A DNA stretch of 64,000 nucleotides from Pseudoduganella guangdongensis (lineage in GTDB: Bacteria; Pseudomonadota; Gammaproteobacteria; Burkholderiales; Burkholderiaceae_D), in contig NZ_WWCJ01000006.1 of assembly GCF_009857475.1 (NCBI RefSeq), forward strand, positions 1 through 64,000, in the 5' to 3' direction. Below, piece after piece: positions 1 through 8,710 of the stretch. The first letter of the stretch is position 1. Each line of letters opens with the position of its first letter. The notes beneath the pieces are model-generated. The model saw nothing but the letters and a program-made list of their open reading frames with translations, was not told the DNA's origin and made no database searches. Both the position numbers and the translations under genes were made by a program.

Positions 1-102
1 GGCGGCGCTGCCGACGCCGCGCGCCCCGCCGCCGACGAGACCCCGGCGGCGCCCGACGGCCGCCCGCCGCCCCCCGGCAGCAATATCGACAACAGTGCCT
101 GA
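1..102 (+). CDS. C-terminal tail of an upstream gene (partial)
   Basis: Frame 1 is open from the left edge to a TGA at 100-102 and encodes about 33 residues rich in Ala, Pro, Asp and Gly. The composition resembles a disordered C-terminal tail. No domain can be read, so the product is unknown. Open reading in GC-rich DNA over only 100 bases is weak evidence, so this may also be intergenic. Confidence 0.35.
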   Translation, partial: GGAADAARPAADETPAAPDGRPPPPGSNIDNSA

Positions 103-185
103 TTGCCAACACAATGTTACTGTCACGCACTACTGGAACGGCGTGGTGCTGGCCGCGCCCACCAGACATCTGCATAATCGGGCGC

Positions 186-977
186 ATGACTTCCCTGCCC
201 CGCCGCCTATTCTGCAGCGCCGCCCTGCTGGCCAGCGTCCTTGCCCTGCCCGCCCTGGCGGAACCGCAGACCGTCACGCTCATCGTCGGCGAAGCGCTGG
301 ATGAGCACGGCAAGGTCAAGCCCCTGCGCGCCTGGCAGCACAAGCTGTTCGACTACCTGCAGCAGGAACTGGACGTCAAATTCGAGATCCGCATGTATCC
401 CTGGGCGCGCGCCGAGCGCAATGCGCGCGGCGGCGCCGGCCTGGTGTTCGGCCTGCCCAAGACCAGCGAGCGCCTGCGCGCGATGCGCTACAGCGAGCCC
501 GCCATGCGCAACACGCTGTGGCTGGTGACGCGCAGCGACGCCACCTTCCCCTTCGCGTCGCTGGCCGACCTGACAGGCAAGACCATCGGCGCCGCGCGCG
601 GCTACAGCTACGGCGAGCAGTTCGAACAAGCGCGCAACAAACTGTTCCGGGTGGAGGACGAGATCCCCTCGCGCGCCACGCGCTTGCAGCGGCTGTTGCT
701 GAAGCGGGTGGACGCTGTGCTGCTTTACCAGCCCAGCTGGCAGAATGCGGCAGAAGTGGAAGCCGAACTGCGCGCCTATGTCGCGCCGCTGGCGCGCGAC
801 CTGGCGCTGCCCTACGGCGTAACCCTGAGCGTCCTGCCCCAGCCCGTGCAAATCGAGAACCAGCAATTCTTCGCCATCGCCAAAGACAAGGACGACGGCC
901 TGATCGACCGCATCAACGCCGCCCTCGCGCGCCAGCAAAGACCGGCTTCCCTGCCCAAGCCGCGCCGCGCTCCCTGA
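186..977 (+). CDS. Periplasmic substrate-binding protein, SBP_bac_3 type
   Basis: This 263-residue protein begins MTSLPRRLFCSAALLAS and has a signal peptide that probably ends at ALAEP. The mature part follows the small extracellular solute-binding fold used for polar amino acids and similar ligands: 'SLADLTGKTIGAARGYSYG' is the usual hinge-region start of lobe 2, and 'LLLKRVDAVLLYQPS' follows later. The ATG at 186 was chosen over 114 because it places the signal peptide at the N-terminus. No permease or ATPase lies beside it, so it may be an orphan sensor or binding protein. The ligand is unknown. Confidence 0.75.
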   Translation: MTSLPRRLFCSAALLASVLALPALAEPQTVTLIVGEALDEHGKVKPLRAWQHKLFDYLQQELDVKFEIRMYPWARAERNARGGAGLVFGLPKTSERLRAMRYSEPAMRNTLWLVTRSDATFPFASLADLTGKTIGAARGYSYGEQFEQARNKLFRVEDEIPSRATRLQRLLLKRVDAVLLYQPSWQNAAEVEAELRAYVAPLARDLALPYGVTLSVLPQPVQIENQQFFAIAKDKDDGLIDRINAALARQQRPASLPKPRRAP

Positions 978-1077
978 CGCGCTGGCGCGGCGCCGGGCGG
1001 CGCAATTGCCGGCGCAGCTTGCCCCATTCCCAAAGTTGTGGATAATCACGCCATCTACACATAATGGGAGACCCCGG

Positions 1078-2202
1078 ATGAAGCTGAAGCACTCGGTAGG
1101 CGCAGTGGCGCTGTTGGCCATGGCCGCAAGCGCCTGCGCGCAGGACCTGGTAGTCAAGATCGGCCATAGCGGCCCGTTGTCGGGCGCGCAAGCGTTCTCC
1201 GGCAAGGACAATGAAAACGGCGCGCGCCTGGCGGTGGAGGAGCTGAACGCCAAGCCGATCACGGTCGGCGGCAAGAAGGTGAAGTTCGAACTGCTGTCGG
1301 AAGACGACCAGGGCGATCCGAAAGCCGGCGTCTCCGCCGCGCAGAAGCTGGCCGATGCCGGCGTCAAATACGTGGTCGGCCCGTACAACTCGGGCGTCGC
1401 CATTCCGGCCTCCCGCATCTACAACGAAGCCGGCGCCCTGATCGCGCCGGTGGCCACCAACCCCAAGTTAACGCAACAAGGTTACAAAGGCATCTTTCGT
1501 ATCAACGCCAGCGACACCCAGCTCGGCTCCAAGATGGCGCTCTACGCCGCCAATGAGCTGAAGGTGAAAAGCGTGGCCGTGATCGACGACCGCACCGCTT
1601 TCGGCCAGGGCCTGGCGGAAGAGTTCAAGAAGCAGGCGCGCGCCTCCGGCCTGCAGGTGGCCGGCCATGAATACACCACCGACAAGGCGGTCGACTTCAC
1701 CGCCATCCTGACCAAGCTGAAATCGAAGAATGTGCAGGCGGTGTTCTTCGGCGGCTACGCGCCGCAGGGCGCACCGATGGCGCGCCAGATGAAGCAGTTG
1801 GGCATCCAGGCCAAGCTGCTGGGCGGCGATACCATCTGCACCGCTGAAATGGGCAAGCTGGGCGGCAACGCGGTAGGCGACAACGTGCTGTGCGCGCAAG
1901 GCGGCGCGCTGCTGGAGAAGGCCGCTTCCGGCCCGGCCTTCAAGGCCAAGTTCAAGCAGCGCTTCAAGGCCGATCCGGACGTCTACGCCTCGGCCTACTA
2001 TGACGCGGTGCTGATGTACGCCGCCTCCATGCAAAAGCTCAACACCATCGACCCGGCCAAGGTCGGCGCCGATATCGCCGCCGGCAGCTACAAGGGCGTG
2101 TCGGGCACCTACGCCTTCGACGCCAAGGGCGATATGAAGTCCTCGCCGGTCACCATCTTCAACTTCAAGAACGGCCAGCCGGCCGCCATTGCGAGCTACT
2201 AA
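1078..2202 (+). CDS. Branched-chain amino acid ABC transporter substrate-binding protein (LivK-like)
   Basis: This 374-residue periplasmic binding protein (Peripla_BP_6/LivJ-LivK family) captures a branched-chain or related amino acid for an ABC importer. The signal peptide MKLKHSVGAVALLAMAAS ends near SACAQD. The mature protein shows the family hallmarks 'VVKIGHSGPLSG' at its start and 'GPYNSGVAIPASRIY' and 'SVAVIDDRTAFGQGLAEEFK' further on. The ATG at 1078 has a GGGAG ribosome site just upstream. No livHMGF genes follow, so it must work with a permease encoded elsewhere. Its end overlaps the convergent LysR gene by 38 bp. Confidence 0.9.
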   Translation: MKLKHSVGAVALLAMAASACAQDLVVKIGHSGPLSGAQAFSGKDNENGARLAVEELNAKPITVGGKKVKFELLSEDDQGDPKAGVSAAQKLADAGVKYVVGPYNSGVAIPASRIYNEAGALIAPVATNPKLTQQGYKGIFRINASDTQLGSKMALYAANELKVKSVAVIDDRTAFGQGLAEEFKKQARASGLQVAGHEYTTDKAVDFTAILTKLKSKNVQAVFFGGYAPQGAPMARQMKQLGIQAKLLGGDTICTAEMGKLGGNAVGDNVLCAQGGALLEKAASGPAFKAKFKQRFKADPDVYASAYYDAVLMYAASMQKLNTIDPAKVGADIAAGSYKGVSGTYAFDAKGDMKSSPVTIFNFKNGQPAAIASY

Positions 2203-3067
2203 GGAATTGCCATAATTCCTGCGCGACCGGCCCGTGCGGCCGGTCGCTGCGGCGCGCCGCCACCAGTTCCTCCACGCTGCCCGGCAGGTAGCGTCCGGCC
2301 AGCGACAGCAAACTCCCCTCTTCCAGTTCGCGTTCCACCAGGAAGCGCGGCAAATGCCCCCAGGCCAAGCCCTGGAGGATGATTTCCTTCTTCATCGCCT
2401 GGTCCGGCACCGAGCATTGCGGGGCGCCTTCCACCATGAAGTAACTGCGCCCCGGCTGCGCCGCCGTGTCGCGGATGATGCACTGGGTGTAAGGGCGCAG
2501 CTGCGCCGGGCGCAAGGCGCGCGACGGCGGCAGGCGCAGAAAGCCCGGCGCCGCCACCGGCACAAAGGGCACCTGCGCCAGGTCGATCCACTCCAGGCGC
2601 GCGTCGCTTTTCTCCACCGCGTGCACCACCAGGTCTGCTGCGCCAGCCAGCAGGCGCTCCACCGGCCCGCCGACGGCCTCCACCTGCACATGCAGGCGGG
2701 TGCGCGGATGGCGCCGGAAAAAACCAGCCAGGGTGGCCAGCACCTCGCGCTGCGGGCAAATATCGCCGATCACCACCCGCAACTCGGCCTCCTGGCCCAT
2801 GGCCAGCTGCTGCGCATGCACCTGCAGGCCCGCCAGTTCGGCCAGCGTGGCCTGCGCCCGGGCGTGGAAGGATTGACCGGCCGGCGTCAGCGCCACCCGG
2901 TAAGCGCTGCGGTCCAGCAGCTGCAGGCCAAGCTGGTGCTCCAGGCGCGTCACCGCCGCATGCACGGCGGGATGGGAGCGGTGCAGCAGTTCGGCTGCGG
3001 CCTGGAAACCGCCGCAGCGGGCCACGGCGTCGAAGCATTGCAGGTCGTGCAGGGTGAAGGCGCTCAT
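2165..3067 (-). CDS. LysR-family transcriptional regulator
   Basis: This 300-residue LysR-type regulator has an N-terminal winged helix-turn-helix (residues 1-60, 'LQCFDAVARCGGFQAAAELL', 'HPAVHAAVTRLEHQLGLQLL') followed by a periplasmic-binding-like effector domain. It is divergent from the PcaD-like hydrolase at 3168 across a 100-bp gap containing an imperfect inverted repeat, the usual arrangement for a LysR protein controlling its neighbour. The inducer is not evident. Its 3' end overlaps the livK-like gene on the opposite strand, which could cause antisense interference. Confidence 0.9.
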   Translation of the reverse strand: MSAFTLHDLQCFDAVARCGGFQAAAELLHRSHPAVHAAVTRLEHQLGLQLLDRSAYRVALTPAGQSFHARAQATLAELAGLQVHAQQLAMGQEAELRVVIGDICPQREVLATLAGFFRRHPRTRLHVQVEAVGGPVERLLAGAADLVVHAVEKSDARLEWIDLAQVPFVPVAAPGFLRLPPSRALRPAQLRPYTQCIIRDTAAQPGRSYFMVEGAPQCSVPDQAMKKEIILQGLAWGHLPRFLVERELEEGSLLSLAGRYLPGSVEELVAARRSDRPHGPVAQELWQFLSSSQWRPAGRS

Positions 3068-3080
3068 TGTCCATATTCCT

Positions 3081-3106
3081 TACAAAGATACGCCGAACTT
3101 TATAAT
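3081..3106 (+). promoter_or_regulatory. Candidate promoter and LysR operator for the PcaD-like gene
   Basis: A perfect TATAAT lies at 3101-3106 with CTTACA at 3079-3084 as a possible -35 (16-bp spacer). An imperfect inverted repeat, TACAAAGAT at 3081-3089 and AACTTTATA at 3096-3104, overlaps both elements. This fits the LysR-family habit of binding dyads in the divergent gap. The assignment is inferred from position and sequence only. Confidence 0.4.
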
Positions 3107-3167
3107 ATATTCCCGCCCGGCGCGCCCCTACCATCGCCCCATCGACATTCTTTGAGGGGACCGAACC

Positions 3168-3944
3168 ATGCATATCACCACCGGCGACAAGGTGCGCATC
3201 GCCTACCGTTTCGACGGCGCCGACCACCTGCCCGCGCTGATCCTGTCCAACTCCATCGGCACCAGCTACCGCATGTGGGATGGCACGGCGGAGCAGCTGG
3301 CGCGCCACTTCCGCGTGCTGCGCTTCGATACGCGCGGGCACGGCGCGTCCGGCGTGCCGCCCGGCGACTACTCGCTGGACCGCATGGGGCGCGACGTGCT
3401 GGAGCTGATGGACGCGCTGGGCATCGAGCGCGCCCACTTCCTCGGCCTGTCGCTGGGCGGCTTTATCGGCCAATGGCTGGCCATCCACGCGCCGCAGCGC
3501 ATCGGCCGCCTGATCCTGTCCAATACCGCCGCCAGCCTGGGGCCGGACGGCTTCGACCAGCAGATTGCCGCCGTGCGCGCCGCGCACGACATGCGCGACA
3601 TTGCCGAAGGCTTCCTGGAGCGCTGGTTCCCCGCCGCCATGCTGCAGGCGGACGGCCCGCTGATCGGGCATTTCCGCGCCATGCTGCTGGCCACCGAACG
3701 CCAGGGGCTGGCCGCATCGCTGGCCGCGGTGCGCGACGCCGACCTGCGGCGCACCGTGCGCCTGGTCGACGCGCCCACCCTGGTGATCGCCGGCGCCGAC
3801 GACACCGTGACCTCGGCGCGCCATGGCGCCGAACTGGCGGCCGCCATACCCGGCGCGCGCCTGCTCACCCTGCCCACGGTCCACCTGCCGAACGTCGAGC
3901 AGCCGCAGGCCTACCTGCGGGCGGTGCTGCAATTCCTGCACTAA
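3168..3944 (+). CDS. pcaD: Alpha/beta hydrolase, 3-oxoadipate enol-lactonase-like
   Basis: This 258-residue cytoplasmic alpha/beta hydrolase resembles 3-oxoadipate enol-lactonase, which converts the enol-lactone to 3-oxoadipate in the beta-ketoadipate pathway. It has the oxyanion segment 'LSNSIGTSYRMWD', the nucleophile elbow GLSLGG, an acidic residue in 'VIAGADDTVT' and the catalytic His in 'LPTVHLPNVEQP'. 'RFDTRGHGASG' is typical of PcaD. A GAGGGGAC ribosome site precedes the ATG. No other pca genes are nearby, so the exact substrate is uncertain. A divergent LysR gene is its likely regulator. Confidence 0.75.
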   Translation: MHITTGDKVRIAYRFDGADHLPALILSNSIGTSYRMWDGTAEQLARHFRVLRFDTRGHGASGVPPGDYSLDRMGRDVLELMDALGIERAHFLGLSLGGFIGQWLAIHAPQRIGRLILSNTAASLGPDGFDQQIAAVRAAHDMRDIAEGFLERWFPAAMLQADGPLIGHFRAMLLATERQGLAASLAAVRDADLRRTVRLVDAPTLVIAGADDTVTSARHGAELAAAIPGARLLTLPTVHLPNVEQPQAYLRAVLQFLH

Positions 3945-4174
3945 CTTGCAGGAACGCCACTGTGGGATTTTGTCCACTTGTGACAATTGGAGGATTTCCT
4001 GTGGCATTCGCGGACTAGAATTGAATCTGTTGCCGCTGCCCAACTTCCTGTTGGGCCCCACAGCGCACCTTCCATCGGCCCCGCCTCCGCCGATACTTGC
4101 ATCCCAATATTAACGAATAGCGAGCTGCTGCCCTTGCCGGTTAGCCTTGGCTCGCGCCCGCGACGAGGATAACC

Positions 4175-4642
4175 ATGGCCCAGCAAAACGAACATGCCGA
4201 AGTACTGGCCTTCCGCCTTGGTACGGAAGAATTTGGCATCGACATCCATGCCGTGCGCGAACTGCGCGGCTACAGCGCGGTGACGCGCCTGGCCAATGCG
4301 CCGCACTACCTGAAAGGGGTGGTCAACCTGCGCGGCTGCATCATCCCCATCGTCGACCTGCGCCTGAAGCTGGGCATGTACGACGCCAGCTACAACGCCA
4401 CCACCGTGGTCATCGTGCTGGCCGTGAAAGAACAGCAAATCGGCATTGTGGTTGACAGCGTGTCCGACGTGATCAACCTGCAAGCCGAACAGATTAAACC
4501 GCCGCCCCCAAGCGGCCCGAATTTCCGCCACGACTACCTGACCGGCATCGCTACTGTGGACGAGCGAATGCTGCAGCTGGCTGACCTGTCCATGCTGCTG
4601 GCCGATGTCACTGCCGCTGCCGCACTTCCGCTGGCCGCCTGA
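4175..4642 (+). CDS. cheW: Chemotaxis coupling protein CheW
   Basis: This 155-residue CheW-domain protein links chemoreceptors to the CheA kinase at the inner face of the membrane. The two SH3-like lobes are recognisable from '[17 protein letters not shown]', '[19 protein letters not shown]' and '[13 protein letters not shown]'. An AGGAT ribosome site lies just before the ATG. The MCP gene follows after 25 bp in the same direction, so the two are probably cotranscribed. No cheA, cheB or cheR is present in the window, so this is a satellite receptor-coupling pair. Confidence 0.93.
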   Translation: MAQQNEHAEVLAFRLGTEEFGIDIHAVRELRGYSAVTRLANAPHYLKGVVNLRGCIIPIVDLRLKLGMYDASYNATTVVIVLAVKEQQIGIVVDSVSDVINLQAEQIKPPPPSGPNFRHDYLTGIATVDERMLQLADLSMLLADVTAAAALPLAA

Positions 4643-4667
4643 AACCCTATCCCGTGGAGAAATCATC

Positions 4668-6449
4668 ATGAAATTCAATCAAATGAAAGTCGGCACCCGC
4701 CTGCTAATGAGCTTTATTGCTGTGGCCCTGAGCGGCGCCATCGTGGCCGGCATCGGCATCGTCAACATGGGCCGAATCCATGACATGAACGAGCGCATGT
4801 ACGAGCGCGAGCTGCTCGGCCTGTCCTACGTCAAGGAAGCCAATATCAGCCTGATTTACATCGGCCGCGCCATGCGCAGCATGCTGCTGTCGTCCAGCGA
4901 AGCGGAACGCGCCACCCACCATAGCCGCGTGGAAGCGCGCCGCAAGGAAGTGCGCGACAACCTGGCCGAAGCGGAGAAGCGCTTCTACACGCCGGCCGGA
5001 CGCGCCTTGATGGCGCAGCTCAAGCAAGACCTGGACGCCTACGACAGCGACGTGCAGCTCACCCTGCAGCGCATGAAGGAGCAGCCGCTGCAAGCCAACA
5101 ACGAACTGGCCGCCTTCGTCACCGGCGGCATGGCCAAGAAGGCCAATACCGTCGATGAGCGCATGAACGAACTGGCCAAGATGAAAGAGAAAAACGCGGA
5201 AGACGCGGCCAAGGCCGGTGCCGCGCTGTACGAATCGAGCCGCAGCTTCATGCTCATGCTGGTGGTTGGCAGCGCCATGATGGGCCTGGGCCTGGGCGCC
5301 TGGATCACCCGTTCGCTGCAGCGCCAGCTGGGCGGCGAACCGGCCGAAGCGGCCGCCATTGCCGCCCGCATCGCCGAAGGCGACCTGTCGGTCGAGATCC
5401 GCACCAAACCGCACGACAATTCGAGCATGCTGTTCGCCATGGGCCGCATGCGTGACAGCCTGGCCAATATCGTGGGCCAGGTGCGCGCCGGCACCGAAAC
5501 CATGGCCGCCGCCACCCAGCAGATCGCCGTCGGCAACCAGGACCTGTCTTCGCGCACCGAACAACAAGCCGGCTCGCTGGAGGAAACCGCGTCGTCGATG
5601 GAGGAACTGACTTCCACCGTGCGCCAGAACGCCGACAATGCGCGCCAGGCCAACCAGCTGGCCACCACCGCGTCGGAAGTGGCGACGCGCGGCGGCGCCG
5701 TGGTGGCGCAGGTGGTCGATACCATGGGCTCCATCAACGAAGCGTCGAAACGCGTGGTCGACATTATTTCCGTCATCGACGGCATCGCCTTCCAGACCAA
5801 TATCCTGGCCCTGAACGCGGCGGTGGAAGCGGCACGGGCCGGCGACCAGGGGCGCGGCTTTGCCGTGGTGGCGAATGAAGTGCGCACCCTGGCGCACCGC
5901 TCGGCCGATGCGGCCAAGGAAATCAAGACGCTGATCGAAAACTCGGTGGCCTGCGCGGAAACCGGCAGCAAGCTGGTGGACCAGGCCGGCCGCACCATGG
6001 ATGAAGTGGTGGCCAGCATCGCCAGCGTGGGCGACATCATGGCGGAAATCTCGGCCGCCAGCGCCGAACAGTCGAACGGCATTGACCAGATCAATACCGC
6101 CATCACCGAAATGGACCATGTGACGCAGCAGAACGCGGCGCTGGTGGAGGAAGCGGCCGCCGCCGCCGAATCGCTGCAGAACCAGGCCGGCCAGCTGTCG
6201 GAACTGGTGGCGGTGTTCACCTTGCACAAGGCGGCCACCAGCTCGGCCATCACCATGGCCGCAGCGCCGCACGCGCCGGCTAAAGCGCCGGCCCGCGCAG
6301 CCGCGGCAGCCCGCCCGGCAGCGAAAGCCCAGCCGGCAGCGCGCCCTGCCCTGGCGCAGCCGGCGCCGGCCCAGCACAGCATTCCAGCGCGCGCCAAAGC
6401 CAAGGCCAATGTCGTGCGCGACGGCGCCGGCGAGTGGGTGGAGTTTTGA
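4668..6449 (+). CDS. Methyl-accepting chemotaxis protein
   Basis: This 593-residue inner-membrane chemoreceptor starts [13 protein letters not shown]. It has a TM helix at about 12-32, a four-helix-bundle periplasmic sensor to about residue 190, a second TM ('[18 protein letters not shown]'), a HAMP domain and the cytoplasmic signalling coiled coil. The hairpin tip '[20 protein letters not shown]' is essentially invariant in MCPs. An Ala/Pro-rich linker precedes the C-terminal 'GAGEWVEF'. That tail is only loosely like the CheR-docking pentapeptide NWETF. It lies directly downstream of cheW. The ligand cannot be read from the sequence. Confidence 0.95.
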   Translation: MKFNQMKVGTRLLMSFIAVALSGAIVAGIGIVNMGRIHDMNERMYERELLGLSYVKEANISLIYIGRAMRSMLLSSSEAERATHHSRVEARRKEVRDNLAEAEKRFYTPAGRALMAQLKQDLDAYDSDVQLTLQRMKEQPLQANNELAAFVTGGMAKKANTVDERMNELAKMKEKNAEDAAKAGAALYESSRSFMLMLVVGSAMMGLGLGAWITRSLQRQLGGEPAEAAAIAARIAEGDLSVEIRTKPHDNSSMLFAMGRMRDSLANIVGQVRAGTETMAAATQQIAVGNQDLSSRTEQQAGSLEETASSMEELTSTVRQNADNARQANQLATTASEVATRGGAVVAQVVDTMGSINEASKRVVDIISVIDGIAFQTNILALNAAVEAARAGDQGRGFAVVANEVRTLAHRSADAAKEIKTLIENSVACAETGSKLVDQAGRTMDEVVASIASVGDIMAEISAASAEQSNGIDQINTAITEMDHVTQQNAALVEEAAAAAESLQNQAGQLSELVAVFTLHKAATSSAITMAAAPHAPAKAPARAAAAARPAAKAQPAARPALAQPAPAQHSIPARAKAKANVVRDGAGEWVEF

Positions 6450-6455
6450 GCTGCC

Positions 6456-8165
6456 TTAGCGCGGCGCGTCGCCCGCCACCGCCGCGGCGGCCGGCGGCGC
6501 GACCGATGGCACGGCCGGCGCTGGCTGGCCCGCAGCTGCCGCCATGCCGGCAGCGCCACCTGCCGCGTGCGACCACACGCTGTCACCCGGCCCGCTGCGC
6601 GCACGGCGATATGCCAGGCGCGCGCCCCAGGTAAGCAAGAGCGCCAGCACCAGGGCGGTCGCATCCACCGCCAGCACGCCCAGGCTGCCGTGCGCCCACA
6701 TGCCCAGTGACGGGAAGGCCAGCGCCAGCAGCGAGGTGGCCGGAACCGCAAGCCCCAGCAGCGCGCACAAGGCCAGCAACTCGACCCCGGCGCGCGCCGC
6801 GCCGCGCCAGAAGGCCCACCCCACGCACGCCAGGAAAACGCTGTAGTACGCCGTCATCAGGGTCGCGTTCAGGTTGGCGACGGCGCCATGCAGCCACTTG
6901 GCCGCCAGCAGCGCGCCCGCCACGCCGGCCACGCTGCCCAGGCAAATCCCTACCGTGGCCGCCGCCAGCAGCAGCGTGCGGCGCGGCTGGAGCGGCAAGG
7001 CTTCCTGCCCGCGCAACTGGTTCTTGCGGCGCTTCTCCACCCACAGCAGGTTGCCGCTGTAGAACAGGAAGGCGCCGGCCAGGCCGAACACGAAATACAC
7101 CCAGCGCATCCAGTCGCCGCCATAGCTGCCGAAGTGCAGCGAGAAGAACGGCGCCACGATGCGGCTCCAGGTGTCGCTCTTGGTGGGCAGCATGCTGGTG
7201 TTGAGCACCTGGCCGGTGTAGGGCTCCAGCAGCACGTAGCCGGACACCGCACCGCGCACCACATAGCCCTGGTGCGCCACGCCGGCGCGGACCAGCGGGC
7301 GTTTGCCCTCGACATCCATGTACAGCAGCTCGGTCACGGCGAAGCCGGGCGCCTGCTGCTGCACGCGCTTGACCAGTTCACTGGCCGGCATCAGCCGCGT
7401 GGCATCGCCCGGACCGGGCGCGCCGGCCGGGCGCACCCACATCTTGCGTTCGCCGTACACCACTTGCTGCAGGGCGTCGTAGAACTGGTCGTGGAAGGCG
7501 AACACGATCACCGTCAGGCTGATGACGATGTGGAACGGCAGGCTGGCGATGCCGACCACGTTGTGCGCGTCGAGCCAGAAGCGCTTGCGGTTCTTGCCCT
7601 GGCGCAGGGCGAAGAAATCCTTCACCAGGGTTGGCAGCAGCAGGATCAAGCCCGACACCAGCGCCAGGAAGTAGAGCACGCCCGCCACGCCCATCAGGTA
7701 GACGCCAACGTATTCGTCGCCCAGGTGGCCGGGAATGCCGCCGGTACGGTGCAGCATGTCGACCAGCTCGCCGAACAGCGAGGGGCGCACTTGCTGCGCC
7801 TGCACGCTGCCGTCCGCATCCAGCGTGGCTTGCCAGCGCATGGCGTCCAGCTGCAGCTCGCGCCCGCCCTCGCCCGCGCTCCAGGTCACCGGCGCCGGGT
7901 TGGCCTCGTCGCGCTGCACATGCAGGGTGAACTCCTGGCGCGCCGCCGGGTGCTGCGCCAGCACCTGCGCCACCACGCGGTCCATCTGCTGCGGCGCCAG
8001 CGCCGCGATGGGGGCCGAGGGTGGGCTGACCCAGCGCTCGAGCGGCTGCTTGAACATGGTTAGCGCGCCGCCGAAGAAGCCGATGAACAGCAGGATGCCG
8101 GCGCAGATGCCGGTCCAGGTGTGCAGCGACTGGTAGACGCGCAAAATATCGCTACGGATTTTCAT
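6456..8165 (-). CDS. PepSY-associated membrane protein (PiuB-like iron-uptake factor)
   Basis: This 569-residue inner-membrane protein has the PepSY-associated TM helix architecture. It starts 'SDILRVYQSLHTWTGICAGILLFIGFFGG', then has a large periplasmic PepSY-like region, a conserved 'LVSGLILLLPTLVKDFF' segment, a second periplasmic region and four or more C-terminal TMs. Family members ('iron-regulated membrane protein', PiuB) are thought to reduce or release iron from siderophores in the periplasm. It is the last gene of the Fur-boxed operon with the TonB receptor and follows the previous gene after 3 bp. Its stop lies 6 bp from the convergent MCP stop. Confidence 0.85.
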   Translation of the reverse strand: MKIRSDILRVYQSLHTWTGICAGILLFIGFFGGALTMFKQPLERWVSPPSAPIAALAPQQMDRVVAQVLAQHPAARQEFTLHVQRDEANPAPVTWSAGEGGRELQLDAMRWQATLDADGSVQAQQVRPSLFGELVDMLHRTGGIPGHLGDEYVGVYLMGVAGVLYFLALVSGLILLLPTLVKDFFALRQGKNRKRFWLDAHNVVGIASLPFHIVISLTVIVFAFHDQFYDALQQVVYGERKMWVRPAGAPGPGDATRLMPASELVKRVQQQAPGFAVTELLYMDVEGKRPLVRAGVAHQGYVVRGAVSGYVLLEPYTGQVLNTSMLPTKSDTWSRIVAPFFSLHFGSYGGDWMRWVYFVFGLAGAFLFYSGNLLWVEKRRKNQLRGQEALPLQPRRTLLLAAATVGICLGSVAGVAGALLAAKWLHGAVANLNATLMTAYYSVFLACVGWAFWRGAARAGVELLALCALLGLAVPATSLLALAFPSLGMWAHGSLGVLAVDATALVLALLLTWGARLAYRRARSGPGDSVWSHAAGGAAGMAAAAGQPAPAVPSVAPPAAAAVAGDAPR

Positions 8166-8168
8166 CGT

Positions 8169-8456
8169 TCAACCCCGCACATACAACAGCAGGCCGTAGG
8201 CGGCCAGATTGGCGCCGCCCAGCCACAACAGCGCGCGCAGGCCGGTGCGGAACAGGTAGACCGTGGAGAACACGATCATCCACAAGGGCGCGATGCTCCA
8301 CATGACGAATTGCGGCTTCTCGCGCGCGTCGATGCCGCCCGGGCCGAGCCAGGCGAACAGGCCGGCCAGCGCCAGCGCCAGCGTGGCGCCGAGGACGCCG
8401 CCGGCCAAGGTCTTGCTCCACCAGTCGGGGTGGATGGCGACTGCTCCGGTCTTCAT
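8169..8456 (-). CDS. Small inner-membrane protein of the iron-uptake operon
   Basis: This 95-residue protein has about three TM helices (near 15-38, 50-68 and 72-92), with a central 'KPQFVMWSIAPLWMIVF' segment. Small proteins of this kind, often labelled DUF3649 or 'iron transporter', commonly sit between a TonB receptor and a PepSY protein. I place it in that class by context and by hydrophobic pattern. The start ATG overlaps the previous stop as ATGA, showing translational coupling. No catalytic motif is visible. Confidence 0.75.
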   Translation of the reverse strand: MKTGAVAIHPDWWSKTLAGGVLGATLALALAGLFAWLGPGGIDAREKPQFVMWSIAPLWMIVFSTVYLFRTGLRALLWLGGANLAAYGLLLYVRG

Positions 8457-8701
8457 GCTTTTCCTTTCAACAGCGAACCAAAGGGCAGCAGGCTGAAGAC
8501 CAGCATGCTGACCACGATCCAGGCGAAGACCGCCGCCAGCGGCGACAGCACGGCGCAGGCGGCGGCCAGGGACAGCAGCAGTGCCAGGGCGCCGGTGGCG
8601 CCGCCCAGCGGGCCGATCGGCTGCGCCAGCCAGCCCTGGTGGCGGTGGCTCAGGTACAGCAGGCAGCAGCCGGCGATATCAAGTAGCAGGAACAGGATCA
8701 T
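8453..8701 (-). CDS. Small inner-membrane protein, DUF3325-like
   Basis: This 82-residue protein has three hydrophobic helices, with 'LYLSHRHQGW' after the first. That pattern matches DUF3325 proteins, which occur in TonB receptor/PepSY operons. I chose the ATG at 8701; an in-frame GTG at 8710 directly abuts the receptor stop and is an alternative. It overlaps the next gene by four bases. The role is unknown but presumably supports siderophore-iron handling in the inner membrane. Confidence 0.75.
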   Translation of the reverse strand: MILFLLLDIAGCCLLYLSHRHQGWLAQPIGPLGGATGALALLLSLAAACAVLSPLAAVFAWIVVSMLVFSLLPFGSLLKGKA

Positions 8702-8710
8702 GCCGCGCAC

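Noticed and set aside
2199-4061. A 620-codon minus-strand frame spanning LysR, the gap and PcaD
   Set aside because: It crosses two well-supported genes and a promoter region and has low-information Arg/Gly/Ala content.
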